Source of the DNA: Sipunculus nudus | Lineage: Eukaryota > Annelida > Sipuncula > Golfingiida > Sipunculidae | DNA length: 64,000 bases | Reading direction: 5' to 3' | Assembly (NCBI GenBank): GCA_026874595.1 | Contig: CM049312.1 | Location: forward strand, 27,273,956-27,337,955 | Shown: in pieces, positions 52,855 to 64,000 of the stretch | How positions within the stretch are numbered: the first letter of the stretch is position 1 | Layout of the letters: each line of letters opens with the position of its first letter | The notes under the pieces: model-generated | What the model was told of the DNA's origin: nothing | What the model saw: only the letters and a program-made list of their open reading frames with translations | Databases searched by the model: none | Position numbers and translations under genes: made by a program

Positions 52855-53860
52855 CAAAGAACTCCCGCATGATGACCACCCCGTAAACACGACCACCCCG
52901 CTAACACGACCACTTTTCTTTGTCCCAGAATAGTCTAATATAAATTATCATGTAAACAACTTCGGCAACATGGCAACCCACGACCACCTTTTTTGGTCCT
53001 GACCTTCAGATGAGCCCCGGTATAACGACCGCCGGCCCGTTGCGGCCGCGGCCCGTTGAGCAGGTGACATGATCATCGTAATGCTTGGACTTAGATAAGA
53101 CCCGTAATTAATCAGCGGTATCTCGACCACCGGTCCGTGGCGACCGCGGCCCGTTGAGCAGGTGTCACGCTCATCGCCCTGCTTGGATAATAGCCCGTGA
53201 TTAATATGCCGGACACGTGGGAAATTTCGCTTTCATCTGCCATAGTTAGGCTTGTTTATACTGCCGCCCAACCTGTTAGCCAAACTATACGCATCAATAG
53301 ATACTGGACTCCATGGTCCGTTACATTGTTTGTTGAGTACGGCTATTAGATATGTATTCAACATAACTGATGAAAAAGGAGTTTGCCAAACATAAGTGAC
53401 ACCACACGCACTAAATCAGGTGAGTAAAGTAAAACTATGACAACTCACATTTTAATGATCGAGCAGGAACCATATGAATAACACCTAGAATTTGATGTGT
53501 TCATTCTGTTCTAACTACGTGTTCGACATCAGACCATCTTCGTGTTAAGACCAATGCTGTCAGAATGACTTCAACGCCAACTCGAAAAAAAAAACACTAA
53601 AGAGCTAAGCCTCAAGGAGAACATAGAACTCATCAGAACCGCCGAGACTCAGCCCGGTACAAGTCAAAGAAAACTAGCAACACAGTTTGGGATTTAATAT
53701 TAAACAGGGACAACAACTGAATATTTACGTGAAATACCCATATTATCGCCTGCGTTAATATTAGCAGACTAATGTACAAGCATCCCGCTAACACGACCAC
53801 CCCTCTCACGCGACCACCTTGCCTGGTCCTTAGGGTGGTCGCGTTAGCGCGGTTTTACTG
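52855..53860 (+). mobile_element. Internally deleted pogo/Tigger-like DNA transposon
   Basis: The right end, read inverted, is CAGTAAAACCGCGCTAACGC followed by GACCACC, with TA outside. The left end near 52855 is a diverged match followed by repeated CGCTAACACGACCACC words, also next to TA. Inside lies the broken start of a transposase gene (53565-53697). The rest of the transposase is missing, so the element is non-autonomous. Confidence 0.78.
53565..53697 (+). pseudogene. Pogo/Tigger transposase N-terminal fragment (Psq/CENP-B-type HTH)
   Basis: An ATG at 53565 opens MTSTPTRKKK and hits a stop after a 10-base A run. In a shifted frame from 53599 the sequence reads KELSLKENIELIRTAE, then PGTSQRKLATQFGI, and stops at 53695-53697. 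This is the usual N-terminal helix-turn-helix of Tigger/pogo transposases, which binds the TIRs. The frame change lies in the A run, so it is a broken remnant. The DDE catalytic domain is absent. Confidence 0.75.
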
Positions 53861-54504
53861 TACATGTATTGACAGCTTGACTGCAGCTTCTAGAACAATA
53901 TAGAGTTGTTATACTCCTTCCACTGCAGTTATACGAAGTTAATTTTTTATTCCCATGAAGCAGATTAATTCTCAAATGGACACATTCTGCATTCTTTTTC
54001 ATGTGTGATTGTGCGTATTAGTAGTGTAAATCATTTCATACTGTTTTTAGGAGAGAATCTTAAAAAAACACTAGTATGTACATGCTACTATGCCGACTTT
54101 ATATTGTTGAGACAACAAGGGTATGATTTAATAATATGACAATAATAATAAGTATTTCAATATTAATATATATTATTGAATATCTATGACTGATTAATCG
54201 ATTACATGCAGGGTTAATTTCTTAATAACTTGAATGAAATTCCCACGTGTAATAAAACAGTTTATTCACATGCAAATATGATGACAGTTATAATTACAAA
54301 TAATAATATTAATGTGTTACTTTGACTGACATTTTTTAACAAGCTATACCTTTTATTATTTAAGTTCAAATATATCAACAAGCAGGTTTGGTGACATACC
54401 ATGCGCCATCTTTTTTACCTTGATAATTGTCGACTCTAATGCTGTTTATGCAAAATTTGTGTTAAATTGAATCAAAAGATCAAGATATAAGCGTTTTAAA
54501 TCTT

Positions 54505-55366
54505 AAATGAAACTTCATATATAAGAATAAATGTGACCCAAAGATTTTACCCACAGAAAGTAATTTAAAACTATAAATTACTGTAAATGTTATTACAAAG
54601 TTTGGAGCTTGAGCTGTACAGAAATTGCACTTAAATCATCATTTCAGAATAATAAAAAACAACACAATAATGGGTACTTCAGAGTAAAATAAAGATATAG
54701 TAATCTAGCTCTGTTCCTAATATGACTCCAGTATGTCAAAATCTAAATAATTCATAGAAGGGTTATTATAGCCAAACAAACACTGGGGGTGGCTGTCAAG
54801 TTGGCTTACCACATGTTGTTACACAACAGGAACAGCTTTGCCCACAGCATGGTTCTGCACACGAAAAGTTGATAGTGCAAATTAATAGAACTTGAACATG
54901 TACAGTTAAATAATACACTAAATTTATTAATACACTAATTTATGCATTATCACGGAATATAAATTTTATTTTATGGAACTCTATAAATATTGACTCATGT
55001 CACGTAAATAAATTAAAACAATTAACCGGCTTGTAATGGAGAATATGTTAGGAGGGCCATGCTGCTAACATCAATAAAGCAATCACATGCTAGCCTTAAT
55101 AACCTCATTTTGCATGACGATTGGTATAAAAAGAAATATACAGTTCAGCAAGGTCATATTCCTGATGCTGATGCAGTAAGACCAGTATGCAACTTAAAGG
55201 GCATTTATATACACAGTATTTGATGAATAGCTGATCTATCAGGCACTATATGAGTGGTTCGGCGTGTTGCAAAATAAAAATTTTAAACTTATGTAATTGC
55301 TCGATTACACTAAGTAAATGTTAATGAAATCTAGGAATTTCCTTTTCAGAAATGTTCTTTTTACGC
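54505..55366. repeat. Duplicated block of about 0.9 kb, copy 1
   Basis: Matches 56538-57450 along nearly its whole length. Landmarks are AATGAAACTTCATA, ACACTGGGGGTGGCTGTCAAG, AATTAACCGGCTTGTAATGG and AAATCTAGGAA. The copies are diverged by scattered substitutions, so the duplication is not recent. It carries the possible Cys-rich exon at 54810-54854. Confidence 0.88.
54810..54854 (-). CDS. Possible Cys-rich mini-exon (unassigned)
   Basis: A 45-nt segment on the minus strand lies between acceptor TTTTCGTGTGCAG and donor GTAAGC. In the open phase-1 frame it encodes PCCGQSCSCCVTTC, six Cys in fourteen residues, with phase 1 at both ends. The Cys-x-Cys-Cys spacing recalls metallothioneins or small disulfide-rich secreted peptides. 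I found no partner exons nearby. In the duplicate at about 56825-56870 the frame is shifted and the donor is lost. It may be one exon of an undetected gene, or chance inside a repeat. Confidence 0.25.
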
Positions 55367-56040
55367 CTCTGTGACGGATGTATGAGCGTTTTTTGTATAC
55401 AAGGTGTTAGTAAACACAACAGAGACGAAAATATATATTTATTGAAGCTGAGAAGTAACCAGATGCAAAACGCCTTTTGCAAAACGGCTGACTTCCTGCC
55501 AAATCGGATTTTAGTGCGGGTTACATTAACACCATGTGAATATAAACGAAACAAACAGCCCCCCCCCCCCCGAACGGTAAAATCATCGATTTCTGGCTTA
55601 TTTATGTCTTTTTGTCAAAGGTCCAAGGGTTTACCAGTACCTTTAGTAACTTAGAACTCAGATTCGGAATCAGCCCCTTTAAGTTGAGCAACTACTTGGT
55701 AATGATGTTTTGTTATTAATACTGATTAGAATTAGAACTAACAAAACGTTTGTTGGTTGATATATTAGTAGATAATTATGAATCTCTTTGTGAGGTAATA
55801 CAACTCTGGGATATTATCATTTTGTGCACGTACCCTGGAAACAATCTAAATAAGTTTAGCAGTATTTTGTTGGTATAAGACAATATAAAATAACATTTAA
55901 ATCTGTAGTTTTCGATTTAATACTTTCCGCATCCTTATCAGCAAATGTTGCAAACAGTCAGAAGCCAATATTTTAATTCAGAACAAGCATTAAATAGAAC
56001 ACAGTATGCATAAGTTGCCTGCAATTGTTACGACAGTACG

Positions 56041-56072
<32 letters not shown>

Positions 56073-56537
56073 GAATATATAATATATATAATATATCTTA
56101 TTATATTTAACATATAACATGAAACACACATCAGTACATTAACTTTCATGGATTCTTACACACGCTTTATCAATTTACCGTGTTTCGCCCTTATCACATA
56201 TGTGTGTTGTAGTTCGCGGGATCTTGTATGGGGAATTTTAAAATATACAATAAATTTTCAAGCGGTAGAGACTTCAGTATAATCAGAAATACATGTACGC
56301 AGCATAGATGTCAGTCATGTGTCGAGCTCAGCAGTCAGTTCAAATCTGCCACCAACACATCTAGCAGCATCATTACCCCCTAACCCTTACGCTACCAGCA
56401 TGACACTAATTGGTTCCTCATTAAGACTGATAGCATGATGCATAGATAGTTACGTATTATGATAGCAGTAATACCTGAAGTTGTGTTTCTCTTTCTAAAT
56501 ACTTTTAAAATTTTTACAAAAATTACTTCATGAAAAT
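55367..56537. other. Spacer between the duplicated blocks
   Basis: AT-rich sequence with a poly-C run at 55560-55570 and an (AC)n microsatellite at 56045-56072. The open frames at 55321-55654 pass through the poly-C run and show no domain. Confidence 0.55.
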
Positions 56538-57450
56538 AAATGAAACTTCATACATAAAAATACATGTGACCAAAAGGTTTTACATGCAGAACGTAGCTTA
56601 CATCTATAACTTACTGTAAAAGTTATTACAAAGTTTTGAACTTAAGCTGAACAGAAATTCGACGTACATCATAATTTTAGAATTATCAAATAATATACAA
56701 TAATGAGTAATTCAGAATAACCATGCACTGTTCCTAACATGATGCCAGTATGCCAAATCTAGATAATTTATAGAAGAGCTATTATAGCCAAACAAACACT
56801 GGGGGTGGCTGTCAAGTGGGCTAACAAAAAATTGTTACACATAAGGAACAGCCTTGCTCCACAGCATGGTTCTGCACACGTAGTTGATAGTGCAAGTTAG
56901 TAGAACTTGAACACTAATACACGAAATTAACGTTACACTTAATTATGTGTTGTCACGGAATATAAATATTATTTTATTGAACTGAAAAAAAGATTGACAC
57001 ATGTCACGTAAATAAATTAAAACAATTAACCGGCTTGTAATGGAGAATACGCTGGGAGGTCTTTGTAGCAAACATCAAGCAATCACACGCTAGCCTTAGC
57101 AACCTCATTTTACAAGACGATTAGTAATAAATAAAATATACATTTCAGCAAGGTCATATTCCTGATGCTGATTCAGTAAGACCAGTATACAACTTAATGT
57201 GTATTTATATACACAGTATATGATGAACAGCTGATCTATCGAGCATTATATTAGTGGTTCGGTGTGTAGCAAAAAAAAAAAACTAAAATACACATATACA
57301 TTCTGAATATTCCCGCCTACACCATTCCTCAATTCTTAAAGTAAGGTATTTATCCTCTCCTTCTATAAAACTTATGTTATTGCTGGATTACTCTAAGAAA
57401 ATGTTAATGAAATCTAGGAAATTTCTTTTCAGAAGAGTTCTTTTTACGCC
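56538..57450. repeat. Duplicated block of about 0.9 kb, copy 2
   Basis: Diverged duplicate of 54505-55366, about 2.03 kb downstream in the same orientation. It has an insertion of roughly 85 bp near 57275-57365. The counterpart of the Cys-rich mini-exon is damaged here. Confidence 0.88.
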
Positions 57451-58780
57451 GTAGTGTATAAAAATATGCTGTCACATAAAATTGCACCATCTTTCGCACT
57501 TGCATCCACCATAATAATAATCAGAGAAGTTTGGCTGAAACCTAGTGCATTTTTGTCTGAAACCATTCCTGGGTCCTAGACTACTATAACTAATCATAAT
57601 TATACACTAATATATTTTAATATATTAATTATTACTTTATTATATAATTTTATAATATCAAAAATGAAACAGACAAACAATTAAAATGTATTAACTAACT
57701 CTTAAATAAGGATTTAGATAAGTTAACAAGATATATAACATTAAAGGTTTTTAGATCTAAAGGTTTTAGAATTTCCACCTATAAACTGCGTCTACAACAT
57801 CTAACCATTACCATTAACATCAAACAATAAAAAAAATAACACGCTAGTCTGGGTCAAAACCAAGATAATTTACTTACAAGAATAGCTAAACATTTCACAT
57901 TTATCTTTACCATCCCTGGATGGGGAGGGGGGGTACCAATTGAATACATTTGTTGATCTAACAAAGCGGTAAGTGATGATCGCCAGACTAGAAATCAAGC
58001 AACGATAGATCATGATCGGATGCTGGGTCTGACCCATCTTAAGCTGAGATGATCATACTAAGACTGGCTGCCCAATATCCGAATGATAATTTGATGACAA
58101 ACTGATATATTGTAATAAAAATACGACTTCTGATAACAATTTAAATATCTAATTGGGTTCGAATGTGTCTACACTGTCTCTTGCCTCATGAAAGAAAATT
58201 TTAATGAAGGTTTGATCGACGCACCATACGACCGAAGGTCCGTTCTATGAATTTTGCAGGTCTGCTCAATGACACTAAATATATTCCCAAACTAAAACAT
58301 TAAAAAAAGTTCAAATATCAACAAAAACTCTCCTAACGAGCACCTCGTTATAGAAACCACCTCAATATAGCGATAACTTTTAGGGGTCTAAATTCTATAT
58401 TGCTCTTTGCATGAGGCCTCATGATCGAGGTCATGTTTGTACCTGGTGTTTGTAATTTTGAGGTTTCGTTGTAACTAATGATTTTGATTGAAATTCTGTC
58501 CTTTGAAGACATATACTACAGTCGAGAATTATATTTTTGCCCAGCTATTTGCATATTAAAGTCATAAAAAGAGCTGTGTTATGTTTATTCCGTGATTGTA
58601 AATTTAAATTTATTTCTTCATGCGCTGTCAACAATCAATACATACTTGACTAAGTTTATTACCTAGTACAGGTGCCACAACTAATGTGAGAAATTAACTG
58701 ATCTGTATTTTTTTATTTTGTAATTATATTTAATGTAACCATATATAAATAACATATAACATGTATGTATATTTTTACTA
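57451..58780. other. Intergenic, no gene recognised
   Basis: AT-rich. 58327-58495 has words such as CTCCTAACGAGCACC and GAGGTTTCGTTGTAAC that resemble a heavily diverged pogo-type MITE. The termini no longer pair well. Confidence 0.45.
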
Positions 58781-58784
58781 AGGC

Positions 58785-60790
58785 TGTATTAATATGCCGA
58801 CATATGGATACATATTGATACGCCGCGCCGATACGGTTAACGATACGTTATGCTTGTATCGTCGTCGCGAAGAAACCCAAAAAGTTTTAAATGACAGGAG
58901 CCTATTGTTTTTGGTCATTATAGGTCAAAGGTCAAGGTCATCAAAAGTATACAAAACGGTTTTATCTTGATATCTTTGTCACTATTAGTCGTATCTACTT
59001 CAACAGTAGCTCATATCAATTTTCATTCTAAGGCCTGTCTTCTGGTGTGTAGCTGACTCAAATATGCCGTAACCATGGTTACTTATTTTTGGTGAAATTT
59101 ATGATATTCGAAAATCAATGGACTAATTTTTCTAAGTCAGTTTTAAGGCTAGAGAGGTCTATTTTTTTTGGCATAAGGTAACATTCAGTGAGTACTTTAA
59201 GATTTTGTTAAAAGTCTTGCAATATCTCATCCAATATCTCGCCAAACGAGACATTTCGAGATTTTATTCATCTTGCCCAACAGGCCACAGTTTTATAGGA
59301 ATCTTTTTAAAATTGACACGTTGTAATTCCCCCACTTATATCTCGAAAATGAGTTTTCATTTTTTTAATACGGCCGCTAGGGGCGCTAGGTGCTAACCTC
59401 CTTAATATATCATGTTTTAGCCATATCTCCAAAAGCATAAACCTTAATTACAATAACTCTAATTTATTTTCATCCTCTAGGTCTTCTTCATAACCTGGTT
59501 AATTCATCTTGTCTCAATTCTGTGTCACTTTGTCAGTATGTCTGTCTGTTTGTCAGTTGTCCTCAATTTTGCCTGCTCTATGGGTCTTGTGTCTTAATAT
59601 AGCATTCTACAGACCACAGTTTTGCAGGAATCCTTTTGAAACAGGTACAACTTTAGTCTGATAATAATATCTCTAAAGAGATTTTTTATTTTTGGGATAT
59701 AACCGCTGGGGTTGCTGCAATCGCCACTTCATCACCTATAATGATTGGCCATATCTCCAAAACTGTACTTCTGAATTACATTATCTATAGCTTGTTCTCT
59801 TCCTCTTGGTCTTCCCCCTCACCTGGTTAAGTCGTCTTGTCTAAATCCTGTCTCACTTTGTCAGTATGTCTGTCTGTTTGTCAGTTGTCCTCGAATTCGC
59901 CTGCTTGCTGGTTCTCGCATCTAACATATAGCATTCTACAGACCACGATTTTGAAAGAATCCTTTTGAAACTGGTACATCTTCTGCAATATACTAATATC
60001 TCGAAAGTCATTTTTCATTTTCGGGATATGGCTACTGGGGGCGGTGTACTAGAACCACTACAACGTATCATTTTTTTGCCATATCTCCAAACCTGTGAAC
60101 CTTATCTGCATAAACTATAACTGATTTTGTTTCTAAATAATTTCTCAATATGATTATCTAGTCACTTGTTGGCTCAGATGCGTCAGTGTGTCAGTATGTC
60201 TGTCCGTTTGTTGGTTGTTGTCAGCCATATCTGCTTTCATGTTCTTATTTGTGATATATGTCGTTCAACAGGCCACAAATTCTCAGCGATCGCTCTGATA
60301 GTCACTCAATTGATAGGAAACCCACAGTTTGTTCTTTCTGTCCGTCTGTCTATCATTTCAATTTCCGGCAAGCGTTCGACCTATGGTCGTCTAGTTTTTT
60401 AAGCTTTAACTGATTCAATTCATAATGTTTCATTTTTAAGACTCAAATGACATCACGTATTGGCGTATTAGCGAGCGGATGAGGAATGTATATACAGTTC
60501 TCGGTGCTTTCATGACAAACCATGTGAGCTTATGAGCGATGTTAGACCTATATTGCTCTCTTTTTTATTTGTTTATGAAAAACAGAGCATTCAATCAGAA
60601 ATGATATACAAAGAAAAATCAAGTGTATCGTCAATACATATCGGGTATCGCTATTAGTACATCGCAATAAGTATTTTACCTGAATCGGCCAACCGATACC
60701 CAACCCTAATTTATACCATATACCACTTGATTCATGCAAACTGATACTATGAATTTATAACAGTATGTATCGCAATACGCAGCCTCATAT
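58785..60790. mobile_element. Possible non-autonomous element with an internal tandem array
   Basis: The ends carry similar inverted, TATCG-rich segments: AAGGCTGTATTAATATGCCG at about 58783, against GAGGCTGCGTATTGCGATAC read inverted at about 60770-60787. Between them lies the 329-bp tandem repeat. The end match is weak, so the limits are approximate. Short elements with tandem core repeats are known in bivalves (pearl-like); membership is not shown. Confidence 0.35.
59265..60310. repeat. Tandem repeat, period 329-331 bp, about 3.2 copies
   Basis: The word ACAG(A/G)CCAC followed by TTTT-AGGAATC recurs at about 59280, 59609, 59938 and 60269. Each is followed by ATATCTCGAAA, a GCCGCTAGGGG-type word, CCATATCTCCAAAA and TGTCAGTATGTCTGTC. 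The copies are clearly diverged. No coding role is seen; the frame at 60166-60402 is repeat sequence. Confidence 0.85.
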
Positions 60791-63496
60791 CGTAATATAC
60801 TGAAATTATAAAATTACAGATGATATCCAGCCCAAATCTCTATTAATAAATCAGAAATGTTACTGCGATTTTTGATGAGTTGTAAACATGGTTTTATATT
60901 ATACATATGTCCCAGCATATTACCCATTCTTGCGGTTCGGGATAGGTTTTCCTTGGGCCGAGTTTGAACCAAGCCCAATTTCCAATGTTAGTTTCTAATG
61001 GATGGGGTTGCGATTGCCCCTTCAAACAAATTATCCTGATTCTTAAGCTTTATGGGGACCTATTAGAAATGATCTCCCTCAAAACACACTTGGCATCGGT
61101 TCCGGCACTTCCAGAGAAAAAAAAGCGTATCATAGTGGGCATGTATAGTTTTGTGGGAACTATCGACTTGCAACACTGTCATATAACGTAAAGCTATACC
61201 AAAGGACCAAATAAACAGCAAATAAATATTTCTTATGAAGCTGCATATGATTTAAATCAGGAGGCATATCACCAAACACTTATATTATAAATTGTCGGAT
61301 AATCGCCTCCACCCCCACCCCTTATACAACTACCCCACGGACAATTATCCCTATGTTATATATTTATAATTCTGGTACTTCATTTATGAGGTTAATCATA
61401 ATGAGCAACTTTTTTTTTAATATTAGCTACCGATCGTTGAGTGTATATTTTAGCTTTGGGTTGTCTATATATTCTGACTGCAAGAAAAAAACAAACAAGA
61501 TAAAAACAGCTGATAACAAACATAATTCAAATGAAACAAACTAGTATTATATATCAGAAACATGTTGAAAGTCCATTACATTAAATTCTCATTAAAGAGA
61601 TTAGCTGTGGGCAATACATTATGTTCTGCAATTCTTAGTATTTCTTTTTTAATAGTTGGTACTTTATGCCATTCCAAAGTACCACATAATCCGAGTAATT
61701 TACATATTTTACGGTATTTTCCTGAATACAATGTATCCTTGGGAAAGTATATTTAATATAATGGGGGGTAGAGCGGGTTGTCTGGGCGGTAGTTAATTTT
61801 TTCAATTAAAAACAGTGTTTTATCAAACTTTCTTTTGAAATATTCAGAACTAGTAATAGTTTAAAAAATCATTCTCGACTTGTAGTGAGAATTGAACATA
61901 CCTATCAAAGATGTCTTATTTTACTAACTCCACTAGAAAACCATGTATCTTACATATTTGGCGTGACTTTGAAACTTGTATGCAAAAAACGGAACCGGGT
62001 ATAAGACAGGATTATCGGCATTGACCATAAACTTTGCCATTTTGAACGGATATTTCGTCATTTACAAACTGGGTTAGTATGTACTTGGGGAAACAACAAC
62101 AAGCTGTGTAGGACAAAGCAGACATTTCATAATCATTTCCTCATACCCTAAGTAGCATGATATTCAAAGGTAATTTTTTTAAATAATATTAAATTTTTTT
62201 TCTTTATAATGATTAAATCATTAGTATTAAGGCAAATATCAGGCAAATGTATATAATTAAGCAAAAATAATATGTTTGAAATATTCGATCACCTGTCGGA
62301 GAAGCAATTTTGCCCATAAATTAAGTTAAATGCCCATGATATCAGATGTAGCCAAAAAATGGCATTTCCTTTCTGCATGAAAATAAGTGTGTCATAAACA
62401 CTGGTTTGTTTTTTGTACTTTTGATTTTCTGCCCATGAGCATGTAGCTCCAAAACATTTGCCAGGTCACAATTATTTTGTCACACTTAAATCTGTCAAGC
62501 TTCAGAATGGTCAGAAAGCATTCATAATACCAGTTATTTTTTAATTAAAAAGAATTATTCCTTTGAAAGTCGGCCATAATGTGTGGTGGCCATTCATATT
62601 TTTTAAAAGCCGAAAGTTGCAAGAGTTAATTACATTAGCTTCTTTCGAAATTCACCCATGGTATGATTTACTTACAGTTTTGCACATTTTATTATCGCCA
62701 TTTCCGTTTTAATGAATTCTTTCGCCGTTGCGTAATGTTTTCTTTACAGTGATATGGGACTCGAGACTTTTTGGACTCGGACTTGGACTTGAGCGTCATG
62801 GACTCGGACTTGTACATGCACTCGAAGCAAAGGCCTCTAGACATCAGTCCATCACATATCGAAGAGATATTTATAAACGTTCACACTTCTCACAAAATAT
62901 AACAGAGGATATTATATACCAGTTTTTTATGGAGCTAAAGGTAATTAACCTTTAAAGTAAAAGGCATTTGTAAACTAACATAAAAATATTAATGCTGATC
63001 TTGAATTTCCTTTTTAAATTTTTTTTATACAGAGACTTTTAAAGGACTCAGACTTGGATTCAAGATGACTTGGACTGGAAGGAGGTTGATTTGGACTCGA
63101 AATTCAAGCATTCGGACTAATCCTGTGGAGCCTGGACTTGGATGGTGTTGACTCTTATCAACCAAGTATAAAAAACGCAATTTGATCAAGAACTGTATAT
63201 CAACCCGTCAGAACATGTAGCAGTCTAGTCTAGATTGCATAATTACCCATTAAGGAAGTACAAATAAGGAACTAGATATCATACCTTTTTATAGATAAGT
63301 ATACTTTCCGGTCGAACCAGTTAACCTATGTAACAATGGTTGGTGGACACCAATGTACACGTAGCCACAAAAACCCTTCGCACTGTCAATCACCTGCATA
63401 TATTCCATAGGGCTAACCATTTGTAACTGCATGATAATTAAGTGCAAACCCTTTGCTTCCAATTTCAGGGTAGGAAAATCAGACATTTAAGCAATA
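60791..63496. other. Intergenic upstream of the GPCR
   Basis: AT-rich with no second gene recognised. 62755-62830 and 63030-63150 contain many scattered copies of GGACTCGGACTTGGA-like words in one orientation (see findings). An upstream promoter for the GPCR cannot be pinpointed. Confidence 0.5.
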
Positions 63497-64000
63497 ATGG
63501 CGGTGTGCTTCGGAAACCGTGAAGAAATTTGGATGATGACAGCCGCTGGTATAAAGTTCTGGTTGGTATACATTGTACTGATACTGCTGGCTGTGTTTGG
63601 AGTCTCAGGGAACGTCATGGTTATATACGCGTTTCGTCGTGTGGGTGTCAAAGCACCTTACCAGCTGTTCGTGGTCGCTTTAGCTGTTAACGATTTGGTA
63701 ATGTGCACTGTGTGTACACCTACGTTACCGCTGATGTTTACAGGTTTTATTCCAGTGTCTGTCAAAGTGGTTCACTATTCTATGATTGGTTACATATTTT
63801 GCAACAACGCCAATTTCTTTATCCTGATTGCCGTGTACCGCTTGGTAGCTGTAATCAAGAAGGTCCCGGGACATTTCTACATGTCGGTCGCCCGCTGGAT
63901 CTGCGTGGGAACTTTCACATTTTCTCTTCTGCCTTTCACGATGCGTACCATTGGACGTTTCGGATACACGGTAGCAGCGTATGGCGGCTGCGTTTATGGG
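63497..64000 (+). CDS. Rhodopsin-type (class A) GPCR, N-terminal part, cut by window edge
   Basis: Open for 168 codons to the window edge with no stop. An in-frame TAA at 63488 precedes the ATG, which has a good context (A at -3, G at +4). TM1 (about residues 22-46) carries GVSGNVMVIYAF with the conserved Asn. TM2 carries ALAVNDLVMC with the conserved Asp66. TM3 (about 92-116) ends FFILIAVYRLVAVI. TM4 begins RWICVGTF and includes LLPF. The short N-terminus has no signal peptide or glycosylation sequon. Two class A hallmarks differ: the DRY box reads YRL (Arg115 kept), and no Cys is present about 25 residues before Arg115, where the TM3 disulfide Cys is expected. The ligand is unknown. The intron-free start fits lineage-expanded invertebrate receptors. 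Confidence 0.85.
   Translation, partial: MAVCFGNREEIWMMTAAGIKFWLVYIVLILLAVFGVSGNVMVIYAFRRVGVKAPYQLFVVALAVNDLVMCTVCTPTLPLMFTGFIPVSVKVVHYSMIGYIFCNNANFFILIAVYRLVAVIKKVPGHFYMSVARWICVGTFTFSLLPFTMRTIGRFGYTVAAYGGCVYG

Overview
The window looks like a repeat-rich, AT-rich animal genome. It is most likely a bivalve mollusc or another lophotrochozoan. The reasons are intron-containing genes, two short secreted C1q-domain genes (a family strongly expanded in bivalves), a rhodopsin-type GPCR, and many degraded metazoan transposons (a non-LTR LINE, pogo/Tigger-like elements, tRNA-derived SINEs). No prokaryotic gene organisation is present. The species cannot be named from the sequence.

Only three protein genes can be supported well. 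C1q gene A (minus strand, 214-2450) and C1q gene B (minus strand, 33505-37842) are paralogues with the same three-exon plan: a signal-peptide exon, a 43-nt coiled-coil mini-exon (phase 0 in, phase 1 out), and one exon carrying the whole C1q domain. The start of an intron-free GPCR reading frame (plus strand, 63497 to the window edge) carries TM1 to TM4.

Most of the rest is repetitive. At 2.7-12.7 kb there are non-autonomous TIR and fold-back elements and a short tandem repeat. At 12.75-27.8 kb there is a 15-kb satellite array of a 37-bp monomer (very roughly 390 copies) with nested higher-order duplications. A 0.4-kb octamer-motif-rich block sits inside it, and a second copy lies just outside the array. 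At 31.0-32.95 kb there is a 41-bp minisatellite made of three interleaved variants. At 38.06-40.23 kb there is a CACTG-ended TIR element with a possible small spliced gene. At 41.3-42.9 kb there is a degenerate minisatellite of about 28 bp. At 47.2-54 kb there are a pogo MITE, a dead LINE, a SINE and a deleted pogo/Tigger transposon that keeps a piece of transposase helix-turn-helix. At 54.5-57.45 kb there is a duplicated 0.9-kb block whose first copy contains a possible Cys-rich mini-exon. At 58.8-60.8 kb there is a 329-bp tandem repeat between weak inverted termini.

The genes do not form a functional unit. The two C1q genes are probably local duplicates of one lectin-like innate-immune family. 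The strongest observations for follow-up are the satellite (higher-order structure and a stop-poor antisense register), the duplicated octamer cluster, the probable C-terminal frame break in C1q gene B, the atypical GPCR motifs, and the Cys-rich mini-exon.
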